Positions 23,483 through 35,382 of a stretch of 64,000 bases of DNA are shown one piece after another. Position 1 is the stretch's first letter, and the number at the start of each line of letters is the position of its first letter. Below the pieces are notes generated by a model, which saw only the letters and a list, made by a program, of their open reading frames with translations, searched no databases and had not been told where the DNA came from. The DNA comes from Paracyclopina nana (lineage: Eukaryota > Arthropoda > Copepoda > Cyclopoida > Cyclopettidae). Location: positions 11,036,001-11,100,000 of the forward strand of contig JAGUCH010000003.1 in the NCBI GenBank assembly GCA_019096065.1. The letters run 5' to 3'. The position numbers and the translations under genes are program-made.

Positions 23483-24334
23483 TAATCTGTGCATATACCT
23501 TACCTAGATGTAATTTGTACTCTGCTACAGCTTGCCTACCCAACGTTTCTTTTAGCCAAAATAAACGTTGCAGTTGGCTCTTAATTGATCATTTTGGGTC
23601 ACTTTCTCATTAATGTATGTAAAATCGCTCTTGTTTGGCTTACATTTGCCGTTTGTGTCAGCAATTACAAATTCTGTTGACAGAAAGGGCGAAAGTAAGC
23701 TTGTATTTTGTAGCCCTTTTTATAGCTAGAAAAACGCTTCTTTTGCCCTTTTTCAACCTCGATCAAATTTGGACCAACGGGTAAATAGCACTTTTTTTAG
23801 CTACAAAACCCTACATACGGCCTTATAATTTAAGATAGGCATAATTTCGAGCGAGTACGGCTTATAAACTATATTAGGTTATGGGGGATTGACGAGCGAA
23901 GCGCGTGAGCCCCCTCATCTCAAATGTTCTGTAAATAATTGAAACTGATCAAAATGTAGATCTTCCGGATGAAACTGCTTTTTTGTTAACTGTTGCGCCC
24001 ATAATGAGATTGCCATCTAGTGATCTAGGCTTGAGTTTTGGTTCATTTGTGAACTGCTTTACTTTACAATTTTGAATTCTTATTTTCATTTGCCAACACG
24101 TCCGCCCCCATCTCCCCACAAAGTGGACGCGTACTTCTGGTATAGACTCTGAAATAAGTATTTTAGTGCATTTTAGAGCAGTTGATACATTTTTGGCTTT
24201 TTTCGCACCTTTTTGCTTGAAGGTGCAATCTAGAAAAAGCCAATAAATAACTCGGGAAACAAAACGTCAACAAACTTGAGCTCTTCATTCATTGAGCTCG
24301 AAAAATCTGTTGACGTTGTCATGACTGAAGCAAA
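23483..24334. other. Intergenic region with a degenerate repeat
   Basis: Contains the TAF9 3' UTR up to about 23.58 kb. From about 23935 to 24060 there is a diverged match to 52432-52560, inside the transposon at 52.2-52.9 kb (shared AGATCTTCC, GATGAAA, CTTGAGTTT). A phrase GAGCGAAGCGCGTGAGCCCC near 23895 is also repeat-like. Confidence 0.45.
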
Positions 24335-26481
24335 ATGACTTCCTATCAGTTTCTGGACGACTTGGTCAAGGAATACCTCCTTTTTCGTGGCTTTGTTGCC
24401 ACCCTCAAGGCTTTTGATGGCGAAACCAGAACCGAGAAGGAAAAGGGACTCAGATCTGACAAGTAAGCAATATGTCAACATGCACTTTACAAAGCCTGAC
24501 TTCCTTCGTCTCCAGGATTGTTGAGCAAATCATCTCACTGATTTCAAGTCATGAGCTTCAAGGCCTTCGTGATTTGTGGCATCATTTGAATTCTCGCCTG
24601 TTCCGGCGTCTGGATCCAACCCAGACTGGAGCCGTGTCAAGACTGGAATCCGGAGTGCTCAAGCTCTACGTGGTGAACTGCATTCAGAACAAGGCCAATG
24701 ATAAGGTCAAGGAGTTCTTTGAGAAAATGTCCGCTGAACTGCATGGCCAATCCGAGTGGAAGGAATGGTTTGCTTTGCCGTTCCTACCCAATCCAGAGTC
24801 CAATCCTGTCTTTGTCAACTTCTTTTCAAGGCAATGGCAAGACACTCTCATGTTGTCATTGCACAACTTCTTGGCCATCGTGTTTGCTTCGCTACCTCCG
24901 CCAAAGCTGGCCGACTACCATTCCACAGCCTCCAAGTTGAAGAGGCTCCGTGACGAAAACGATGTGATGAGGCAGACTTTGCTCAAGCATTACCAGCGCA
25001 CCAATCAGCTGCAAAAAGTCCAGCCTTTGGATATTCCGAGGCCGACAGATGTCATGGATGACTTTTACATCATCGCTTCTCACGAGACCTCAGTATCAGC
25101 CTCTGGTACTGAAAACGTTGCCAAAGGCCTGAAAGGGTTCTTGAGGAACATCACGGGCACATCAGCCCCATTGTCCACCTCAACTCCGAGTGGCAGGAGT
25201 GAAAAGTCCCGATCTTCATCGCGGTCAAGAACCCCTTCGGCGACTGGTATCACCTCCTCTTTGGCACCAAAGCATGCGCCTGTCAAACGAGTGGTGAAAA
25301 ATGCGAGCAGCTCCAACCTGAGCTCCAGCATCAGTGGCTCTGGATCCGTCATCTCTGAGTTGGATGTGGAGACAGTTAGGTCCAAAGGAGAACGAATGGC
25401 CTTTCTCCTCCTAGGTGAATTCCCAAGCACTTATTTAATTAGTAACGAAGAAATGAATCCTTGTTTTATAGGGCAAGAAGAGTACCAAGAGCATCACTCG
25501 GAGGTGACTCAGTGCAAGTTTTCCAACTCTGGATACACGATAGCGAGCAGTGATGTGGACGGAGTGGTCAAGGTCTGGTCAGCCTCTCCTGGGCCTCCGC
25601 ACACCTATGCCACGTTTGTCTCCCAAGTTGGCGTCTCTGCTCTGGATTGGTTGCCCAACAGCGACCGCAAGTTCATCTACGGTACCATGACGGGTACATT
25701 GCGAGTCTGTGATAGGGACGAGCGGAAATCCTCGCTGGAATTCAACGTGCCTGGAGATCGAGAGAGCAGCAATGGCAAAACGCACTTTATCAAGCAAGTC
25801 GTGTGCTCCAACACGAGCAACTTGTGCGCCATTTCCAGCCAAAATTCCATCGACGAAGGCCTCTTGATGCTCTACGACTTGAAGGCTTGCCAAGCAATAG
25901 AAGACAATCTGACCAGTCAGGGCACGTTCAGTCAGTCAACCTCGGTGACGAGCTGCGTTTTCAACCATAATGCGCAAATGATCATCACGGGTGCCAGCGA
26001 TGGGAAAGTGCGCATTTACGATCTGAGGAAAAGGGACTGCATATCATCCTGGTCACTGAGCAGTGCGGAGCACCAAAGAGGGGCATGCCAAGTGCTGTCA
26101 CTGCAAATGTCTCCAGACGAAACCACCATCTACGCCTTGTCCTCCGAGGGCCAATTCTCAGCCTGGAGTTTCATCCAGACCAGCCAAAAGTTGCTGGAGG
26201 CCAAGCTGGACGATCCCATATTCGTGGCTGAAAATTACCCCCGGGCAGCTTGTGGCAAGCAGTTCGCCTTTGCTGGAGACGGGAAGCACCTGCTCGTCTG
26301 CTCCACAAATGGGGGAGTCATTTACGAGGTGGTCGATGACAAGTTGGAAAAGATCCTTGGATTGAAAGGGCATAGGCGACACGCAACCTGTACAGACTGG
26401 TCTGCCAGCAACGATTGCGGGCCTTGTGTGACTGCGGGATTTGATGGCCAAATCCGAGTGTCCACTCTGCTAAGTCAGTAG
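24335..26481 (+). CDS. Wdr91: WDR91-like endosomal WD40 protein
   Basis: Rab7 effector that restrains endosomal PI3K and drives early-to-late endosome conversion in other animals. Exons 24335-24462, 24516-25414 and 25472-26481, 678 residues. The N-terminus has a LisH-like start ([19 protein letters not shown]), then [18 protein letters not shown] and [18 protein letters not shown] as in human WDR91. A Ser/Arg-rich linker is followed by the seven-bladed WD40 part from [14 protein letters not shown] to [16 protein letters not shown]. Intron 25415-25471 is 57 bp, a multiple of three with no stop, so its retention would insert 19 residues. A 5-codon upstream ORF (24321-24338) ends overlapping the start codon as ATGA. 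Confidence 0.94.
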
Positions 26482-26706
26482 CCAACTAAGAATTGTGATG
26501 ATTTTTTCTACTACTACGGTTTGTAATATGATTGGTGTATTTGAACCAGGATTGTCATTAGTCATGGGCTCTTGGCCTTATTGCATAGTACTTTTGAAAA
26601 TTATTGAAAGAACTGCCACAAAAAGACAGTAATTGCTACATGATAATATAGCCATCAAAGCATGTCGTCGCATGCTTTTTACGGCTGCAGAAGAATCAGC
26701 CATTTG

Positions 26707-29318
26707 TTACACTCTGAGTGTGTTCAAGTGGTGCCTCGAGTTGGAAAGGTATTTGTGATTCCAGTAGGGTTTGGAATATTCCTCCTCTTCATCGGTGCAG
26801 TCTTCGCAGTGGCTGCTTCCTCTGCTATTCATTCCGCCACTGTTGCCATGCTGGCCACCATGGCCATGGATGACACTACCGCCATTGCCATTGGTGGTCT
26901 GGTGCTGCAAATTTGTCTTTGAGGCTGCTGTCATCGTCTTCGAGCCCATCAAGTTGGGCAGCCACGTCTTGTTGAACCACATCTTCTCTCTGCTTGCACT
27001 GCTGGCCTTTGAGACCGAGGTCACGAAGGCTCGTTGTCGGCTCGTTTTTTCCAGGATCTTTTGCAGTTGGGGCGACATGTTGAAGACTCCAGTGTAGGCT
27101 CCAACGTCGTGGAATCCTTCGGGCCTGTTTTTTGGTGGAGGATACGTTCGAGGCTCGAAAGGGGCGTTTATTTGGCGGCTGTTTGATATGCTGTTGGGTG
27201 AGAGCAGAGCTTGCTTGGCTTCGAACGGTAAAATGAACCACCTATACTTGGCAGAGCCATTTGTGAACAATGACCTTTGATCCGGAACGTGAGCTCGCTT
27301 CGCAAATACTGCAGCTGTGGCAAAGACCTTTTCAGCCTCGAGTAAAAGCGTAGACCAAGACTTTGTAGGTTGTTGAGCTGGAACAGCCACAGGCTTCTCC
27401 TAATATGTATAAGCTATGAGAGCAAATACACAAGCAATGAAAAGTATGTTATACCTCTGATTTGTAGAAGTTGATGTCATTGAGCCATTTCCTGGCTGTG
27501 GCATTCGCCCTGGACTGGTGATGCCATTCGCCATTCTCGCTGTTGAACTCGTATTGGGGGAGCAATTTCCAGCCATCACGCGCCACCATTTCCAGAGCGT
27601 CCAAAATGTACTCGATCTCCTCATCTGGAGCAAACCAGGGAAGACTCAACCGAGCAAATCCAGGCTTTAGCCGCTCGAACTTGTTCACATTGATGTGTGG
27701 ATTCATCTATTAACAAAATACCCTTCATGATTTTGAGCTAAATAAGATTTTGAAAAATGGCTCACATGGGAAGGGATGCCATAAGGATCCTGGATGAGCC
27801 CAGTGAATTGTCGCACTTTCTCTTCGTTCATGCCCAAGAGGTGCTCCACGTACGGACCAGCACAAGCACAGCCGCCTCTTGCTTGAATCCCAAAGACGTC
27901 ATTGAGAACGAAGCAGACAAAGTTGTGGTGCAAGTAGCCATTGCCCAAAAGGGTTGGGCACTTGATCATGAACGAGAGAATGGGCAGCTTTGGAGCCTCA
28001 ATTGGGCCCAGCATGACCATATTGTCCATATTCCGGATTCGCTCCCTGGCCATATTGAGCAATTTCTCCTCTCTGGTCATGATGTACTCGGGCCCAATGT
28101 TCTCCTTGATGTGCATCACCAATCCAGCTCTGATGGATTCGATAATTGCTGGCGTTCCACCTTCCTCTCGATCCTCAATTTTCTGGATAATCCAACTATT
28201 ACTGAAATCGCCTTAATGCCTAATTATATTCTATATACCGAGACGTAGTAATGGTCTTTGTCTGTCACAAAGACAACTGTGCCACCTCCTCCAGCATGTG
28301 GAACTGGGTTTCTGAACAGCTCCTTTTTGGCAATGAGCACCCCTGGAGTCTGTGGCCCACCCACGAATTTGTGCATGGAAAAGTAGATTGCATCTTTGGC
28401 GCAGAGTCCATTCTCGTCACCTTCCACATTGGGATTCATGTCAATGTTGACATATGGAGCGGCAGTGGCGTAGTCCCAAAAGGCGAGGCCGCCATACTTG
28501 TGCATGACGGCTGTCAGCGTCAGGTCGTCGTTGAGGATTCCTGAGACATTGGAAGCAGCCGAAAAGAGGCCAATGATCATGCGTCGTTTGCTGGCTTTTC
28601 TGTGATCCAGCAGCTTGCGCTCAAGATCATCCGCGTTCACCTCTCCGGATTGCGTTTCTGCAATGGTGATGATTTCGCATCCAGCTTCTCTCCAAGGCAG
28701 CAAATTTGAGTGGTGCTCTTGACCACTGATGAGCACCAAAGGTCGCTCCTGAAATTGCATTAAATGAACTAACAATATGTATTACATACCTATTTTAGTT
28801 ACATATAAAGATACATCTCAGATACTATAATTTTAGTTTTAGTGTAAGTATGCCAATATGGTAATTTTTAGGCATACCTCAAGTTTGTCGAGGTATAAGC
28901 TACTGATGAGCTTGTGAATAGCTCCAGTGCATCCACTACCAGTGAAGATGACAGCATCGAGGTCAGAAGAAGCATTGACAGCTCCACGAATGATGTTGCG
29001 AGCCTCATTACGATACTGCGTAGTCTGCAAGGCTGTCACCGTGGTGGTCGTATGCGTATTGGCGTACAAAGGCAACACATTGTCGTTGATGTAGTCCTCG
29101 ATGAAGGCGAGAGACCTTCCAGAGGCAATGAAGTCACAATAGAGGACTTGCTTGGTGCCAAAGGGTCCCTTGAAGGGCACAGCATGGCCTATTTGGTTCT
29201 GGTGGATATTCTTGGCCAGCACCTCTGGATCGCCCATGTACGCTATGGATTCCCCAATCATGCCCAATGACAGCATGGATTCAGGGCCTATGGAAGGCAA
29301 CATGTTTGTTGGAGGCAT
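26707..29318 (-). CDS. PLP-dependent class V aminotransferase / cysteine desulfurase-like protein
   Basis: Fold-type I PLP enzyme. Exons (minus) 29318-28878, 28748-28239, 28192-27776, 27706-27455, 27399-26707, all phase 0, about 770 residues. Motifs: TTTTVTALQTTQYRNEAR, FTGSGCTGAIHK (cofactor phosphate region), GQEHHSNLLPWREAG, AFWDYATAAPY (Asp contacting the pyridine N), and the Schiff-base Lys in FSMHKFVGGPQTPGVL. A later loop reads IQARGGCACAGPYVEHLLG, where cysteine desulfurases hold their catalytic Cys. Residues from about 505 on form a roughly 265-residue tail, His/Gly/Asn-rich near the end, that is not part of the standard fold. I know class V enzymes of this kind in invertebrates and protists only as uncharacterised, so the substrate is unknown. 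Confidence 0.82.
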
Positions 29319-30408
29319 TCTGATTTACTAGTGAGGCCGACGCCACATGCCTTCGGCCTATTTACATAGACATATCATTTCAAGCATCACTGCATTTTTA
29401 CTAGTTGTATATGCGCAATACTCACGGGCCTATACACACCCGCCGCGGCCTATTAATAAAATAAAAACTTTTGTACTTCTTCTGTCTTACTAAATAGCTG
29501 ATGCATGGCATTGATTGGCAAGCGCAAGTCAGGCATGCATTGAAAGTAGTATATCTGGTTGCGCGCGCGTTAATTCACGTTCAAGCTACTAATATCATTT
29601 TCCAGCATGTGCTCGCATTCTTGTGCGTACTTGAAGTCTTAGTTTTTCTCTCTAGAATCAAGCTGTGAATGAAACATTATTATATAGCATATATTAAATA
29701 AGGATCATATGAGTAACTCGGCAATTTGTTTAGCGAGCACAACAGATTAAAAAAGTTGCGAAACTGGAAAGGGCAAAATAAATAATAACAAATCGGTCAA
29801 TTTGAAGAATGAAGAAACTTAATTGAGAAGTTAATTAGTCGTCTACGATCTGACTTGCGAGTGAAGCCAAAAATGGGACATTTTTCAGTGACCTGGAGCC
29901 TTTCATGTTTTAGGTGGCCAGAATTTCTGCTTCATTGCGTTCACTGTTGAATTGGCTGGATTTTGAGCCAGAAAGGCCACTTTTGGTAGGTTCTTCATAT
30001 TGTCAGCTCTTCAGTCACCTGATGGAAGTTCTGATTTCAGAGCTGAACGGATCCGATGAATCGATATTCGATCGAAAATATTTTGATGAATTCCGAATTT
30101 TTCAGAAGTTCTCTCAACGCCAATCTGTCGTTCACTCGTGACTCTTGACTCGCACTCACTACTCACTCGCCTCACTATACAAAAGATTTTGCATCCTTTG
30201 ATTCTATTCATTGTAATTTGCATTTTGCAACGTGATCAACGGCTCAACGCCTCCGTCATCTTTAATCTTTACAGGTTTCTCAGATCTGGAGTGCAAGAAC
30301 ATTTAAAGGCCATTTCTTCACCAAAATCGCCAAACTGTTTCATGTGTTTGTGATAAAGTTTACATATAACTCTCTTAAGTACAGGAATTCACCAAAATGA
30401 TCCATATC
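29319..30408. other. Intergenic, no gene recognised
   Basis: Holds the promoter side of the class V enzyme gene. From about 29.9 kb it looks repeat-derived: 30079-30110 is inverted relative to about 31100-31137. The open frames present are short and unlike any family I know. Confidence 0.4.
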
Positions 30409-30966
30409 CAGAGTTATCAACGGTGGTCGGAAACGACCAAAGTGGTCGTTTTTGACTGACTTTGGTCGGAAAAAAAATTGGTGGTCGGTGGTCGGAAAAG
30501 TGGTCGTTTTTCAAACTGACCAAAACTAGCTAAAAATAGGCACTTTTAGACGAAAAAGGACCAAAATTCCAATTTAAAATTGCACATTTTTTCCTTTGGG
30601 AAGTAATCTAAAATATATAAACTTAGCAAATAAGATTGGTCTCAATAGAAATATGAAATTAGATGAGAAACAGCTTCTCATGAGTAAGGCTACTTTTTTG
30701 CTCAGAGATGCGACATCAAAAAAAATTCTGATTTCTTGTAAACATTTTCCTAAGTGACATATTTTTTACAGCAAACATTGCTCAAAAAGACTTTGCAGAT
30801 AAAAAAAAGGACATTTTATGCATAAATTGTGTGAGTTTTGGCCGTTTTTGTGTAGGTGGTCGGAAAAGTGGTCGTTTTTGAAATAGCCTGAAAAATGGTG
30901 GTCGCAAAAGTGGTCGTTTTTGGCCAAAAAGGTGGTCGGAAGCCTAAAAATCCGTTGATAACTCTG
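30409..30966. mobile_element. hAT-type MITE with exact 8-bp target duplication
   Basis: A 558-bp element with perfect 15-bp terminal inverted repeats, CAGAGTTATCAACGG at 30409-30423 and its reverse complement at 30952-30966. Identical 8-bp duplications TCCATATC flank it at 30401-30408 and 30967-30974. CAG ends plus an 8-bp target duplication are hallmarks of the hAT superfamily. Both subterminal regions carry direct repeats of GTGGTCGGAAAAGTGGTCG, possibly transposase-binding sites. No transposase frame is present. Confidence 0.9.
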
Positions 30967-31744
30967 TCCATATCTGATCGGCGATCAGTTTCTCAGCATC
31001 TCAGTGTACCCAACTCACTTCCAGGGCCGTTTTGCTCACTACTCAGTTATGTGGTTTTATTCACGGTCACTGCCTTGCGTCATACTGAGATTTCAAGTAA
31101 CTTCTTAAGAGTGAAAAATTCGGAATTCATCAAAATAAATGGACTCAGTGCTCACTCGCTCAGATGAACAAGTGAAAAACAGATTAGAAAGCTGAGGTAA
31201 CAAGCTTTCAAATGACTTGAGGAAAATCGTATTGGTACCCAAAATTGTCCAAAACTAACGAACATCACCGCGAATGGGTGAGTATTATTAATTAGCAATA
31301 CGGATGATTTCTAAGCTGCCAAAAAAGTAGAAGTTAGTGTTCAATGGCACATGACCATTTGCCTCAGAAATCATTTTTTAATGAATTGAGCCTACTTTCG
31401 GAAAAAATGTGGAACATAACGACTATGTTGAAAAAGATGCTAGTTTCTTCGATTTTACGACTATAAGAGTGGGTTTAACGACAAAAAATCGATAGAGAAT
31501 TTTTTTTTACCTCGACGAAAGTGAAAATTCATGCTTATTATTTTTAGCCTCCACTAGAAATGTTCCCAAGCTTTCTGGATATTATTGTAACGAGTTTAAG
31601 CTCATTCGTTTCATTAACGTTGAGTTTTGCTGGGTCGTTTTGCAAAACTACACCCAAGTGAAATTAGTCATTTGATTGATTTTACTAACGTAGCAAGGAA
31701 GTTAATGTTACATGACGATGTAAAACTAAGTTTGAAGTAGGTGT
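30967..31744. other. Intergenic, repeat-like, no gene recognised
   Basis: Contains the right partner (about 31100-31137) of the inverted pair around the hAT element. The rest is AT-rich with no coding signal. Confidence 0.4.
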
Positions 31745-33262
31745 CAGATTTTCTCTAGCGTTAGCCGTAAATCCTAGGTAAGCTTTCTATTTCCAAATGC
31801 TTCTCAGCTTTTTCTCACACCAGGGTTTATTTTTTCCCGGGAAAAAAAGTGTCACTATTAAGCTAAAAATGATGCCACTCATTTTACTTAAAAAATAAGC
31901 AGCAAAACCTTTGGCTATTTATTCATACTTTTGTCATTGGTGTGTAACCTTAAAAACTCAAATCAATTTTTGGACAAACTAGCTAAAACAAGACAAGGAA
32001 TTTGGCCAAAGTTCAAAGTGAAACTGCTAAATAGCGTTGAATTTTTAGGTCGGGATAGTCTTTGAATTTCAAGCTACCAAGGATTTGCGATTACTGGTTG
32101 AGATAAATGAATCCCTACTGCCTTCAGCAAAAGTTAGACCCCGCAAAAAATCCCTGATCGGCCGGTAATAACAGTTCCCTACCCCCTCAGCAAAAGTTAG
32201 GCCCCAAGAAAAATCCTTGAGAGGTCGGGACCTCGCACTTTTTTCATTTCCTCGCTACGCTCGGATGAAAAATAGTAGCTCGGTTCTCAAATCTTTTCCG
32301 GCCGATCAGGGATTTTTTGCGGGGCCTAACTTTTGCTGAGGTTAGTAGGAATTCATTTTTCTCAATAAACGCAAATCCTTGGTAGCTTGAAATTCCAAGA
32401 TTATCGCGACCTAAAAATTCGACGCGCTACGATGCACGTTTGTGTGACGTCAGAAAGAAAAGCGAGCAATGTTCAGTAGTGATGGAGCGAATTTTCAAAA
32501 TCCGAGTTTTCGAGTTTCAAGCATTGTGTTTGGGGTTATGCCCGTATTCTGATGTCTCGGCGTCGCGCGGCTGGCTGGTCCTACTTTTCGATCTGTTTTA
32601 TTATGATTTGTCAGTACTTACTTGGATTTTATACCGTTCGGTCGTAAATAAACGACTTGGACCAAAAAGTCCTCAGCAGTACTTTTTATGTGTGACGTTT
32701 ATTTACTCGTTTACATCGTGATTAGCTTAGTGAGAGACGATTCTTCATACACATTGCTGCATATTCTGCATTGTTAATTGGATTTTTATTACATTATGCA
32801 TTAGCTAGATTAGCCTTTCGATTTACCGAGTCGAGTGAAAACTCGTTTCATCACTAATGTTCAGGCATTCTGCTTGCAGACTCAAAGAAAACTGATGATC
32901 TGTGGCACCTTTGCAAAATTCGGAGGATTTGGCTTGATTTTGCACCTTTTCTTATTGGTTGACGGCCGTAAGCAAAAAATGTTACATACTTTTTTAGTTT
33001 AATAGCGAATTGGCCAGGTGACACTTTTTTTCCCGAGAAAAAATAATCCCTGGTGCGAGAATAAGATGTGAAGGATTTGGAAATTGAAAGCCTACATGAG
33101 ATTTGCGGTTACTGGTAGAGAAAAATTTGAGAACCTTGCACATTTTTCATGTCCTCGCTGCGCTCGGATGAGAAATAGTAGCTCGGTTCTCAAATTTTTC
33201 CCGACCTCTCAGGTATTTTTCTTGGGGCCTAACTTTTGCTGAGGCAGTAAGGAACTATTACT
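31745..33262. repeat. Nested inverted-repeat cluster (foldback-like)
   Basis: Outer arms 31745-31855 and 33017-33130 are diverged reverse complements (shared CCCGGGAAAAAAAGTGTCAC-like ends). Inner arms 32039-32164 and 32299-32423 are closer (shared TTTCAAGCTACCAAGGATTT and CCGCAAAAAATCCCTGATCG). The inner loop (32165-32298) recurs partly inverted at 33125-33262, including CTCAGCAAAAGTTAGGCCCC. The segment 32424-33016 between them has no gene I can support. Probably several related non-autonomous elements inserted in one another. Confidence 0.7.
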
Positions 33263-35382
33263 CAAGTGCGCCAAATTCAGGTACAGAACTAAGCTTTTTG
33301 GAGCCCTGGGCTATTATGAACTTTAGAATAAAACTTGATTTTTTGGATGAGACATGATTGTATTTCTTACTCATTTTTTGTATTTTACACCATTTTTGTG
33401 ATTCTTCTTCTTTGTGTCTTGGCTCGGTTTGGAAAGCCATAGGTGGGCTAAAAATCAAACTTTTGTATTTGTAGCTTATTTTTCCTAGTCTTTGTATCCT
33501 GATTAAGGCCTGATTAATTATACGGTTATTTAATCCACTTAGGTGGATGCATAATTACATGACTATTTTTTATCTGCGATCCATTGCTAATTATAAGCTT
33601 GTAAAAAAGCAGCCTAGATTATGCAGTGTTAAAAAAGCTGCTTCTAATTATGCCATGAAGTAAAGTCATTCATGCAAAGACAATTATGATGAATGCAGTA
33701 TCAATTTTTGGCTCATTTGCCTCTTATCTCAGTTTGGTTATTGCTCTATAAAGCTGTAAAGGAATGCATGCCTGAAATAATGAATGAAATCTATCTTGAC
33801 AAAAGTTTGGCACTAGCAGCAAACAGAAAAGCTTTTCTTTTTCTGATGGCGGTGGAACAAGTAGTGCAAGGTCACACTATTTTGCGATTACCAAACATTA
33901 TCTGCATTGCTGCACCCTTGGGTAAATTGGAACTTGTAGCCTCTCTGATTGGTTTTGCATTTTGCCTGTTTTCTGAGAAATATCTCCAATAATAATGAAT
34001 ATAAAAAACAGGGTTTTTTTATCAGCTAAAAATTTTCCTCTTGATCAAAATGCAGTAACCTGAGGTATGCTATTTATCCAAATACTAAAGGCCAAATACA
34101 CAAAAAGCTGATTGTTTGTATCAAGCCATTTTTTCATTGCTATAGTAGTCTACAAAAGAAAGTTTGGAGCCGACCGTCTCGCGTGATGGCAGCCATGATT
34201 TTTAATTAAAGATATGCCATCTTTAGTGCATGACAGATATTATTTTTCCTAAAGTTAGCTTAGGCCTTCAACCTTTTTATTTGAGCGTAAGAAATTGAAG
34301 AGGGAGCTCATTTCCGAAAATTCCTCCGCTGACCTTTTGACCCTTAAATGCAACACCATTTTTGTTTGCTTTATTTTAGAGAAACTGAAGATATTGTCGC
34401 ATAAAAACAAAATATAAGCTGTCATTTGAAGACATTTGCAAAATGTACCACAAGGAGGGAATTCGCTTTTGGCCACAAACATAGTTCCAATGTATATTGA
34501 GTTCTGGGGTGAATATGCCATGCACAAAATGTGATTTTTATCCTCCAAAATTGCTGTTGAGAAATGTACTGATGGGTTTATTTGAAGCATTTTCGAAAAT
34601 ACTGCGTAGCTTTCAAGAAAAATGCAAAAAACGTGATTTCCCACAGTTATGCCGCTGCTTTTATGCTAGCTCTATTTTCACAACAGGGGGCGCTAGTTAC
34701 CCTCTTCAACAGTGGTTATACTTGCAGCCAGCAGCTTCAAGTGACTTTTTGATCCAGAACTTAATTCTTGCCCACAGCACATAAAAGTCCAGGCAAAAGT
34801 ATTTAATTTTGCGCAAGCCGCAGTAGCACCTCGAAAAAAGTGCAAACTTTGCTCAGAGTAACTCAGCATTGAAAATGGGGCATTTATTGTTACAGGCATG
34901 GAATCACGTGTGAAATGTGCTCTAGATTTATTTATTGCCGTCCAAATTGAACAAATATGGCAGCCAAGCCTATATTCTACACGTGAGTTAGTGCAAGTAG
35001 TAGGGCACAGCATAGAACATGGCTTAGAGTCGGCTTTTTTTTTCGAGAGCGAACCATTAATGCCCCGCTTCTACTACAACAACGTACTACTACTACTATA
35101 GCTAAATAGAGTAAGAACGCCATTGATCAAACTTTGACGACGAGTTCTTCTGTTCTTTCCCCTCTTCACTTTCTCCAGACTTTCGACATTGCCATGGAAA
35201 GACAACCCAGATTTCCAAGCACTCCCCCTAAATACCAACTCTGCTGCTGCTGTGACACACAAAAATAAAATCATAATGTGCTTGTCTTTATTATTGTGTG
35301 GCCTCTCTGAAATTCTGCCAAAAATGGAGGAAATCTGAGAAGCAACCAAATCTCGAGTTCGTGACCTGAAGCCATCAGAAAA
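33263..35382. other. Intergenic, no gene recognised
   Basis: About 2.1 kb, AT-rich. Two open frames of 129 and 106 codons on the minus strand (34644-34255 and 35013-34693) show no family similarity and no splice or codon pattern that I would trust. The right end must hold the promoter of the next gene. Confidence 0.4.

Noticed and set aside
32440-32721. 93-codon plus-strand frame inside the inverted-repeat cluster, with an LTR-like AATAAA region
   Set aside because: No matching second LTR or retroelement protein seen; the frame resembles nothing known.
34255-35013. Two minus-strand open frames of 129 and 106 codons
   Set aside because: No family similarity, no splice context, AT-rich intergenic setting.
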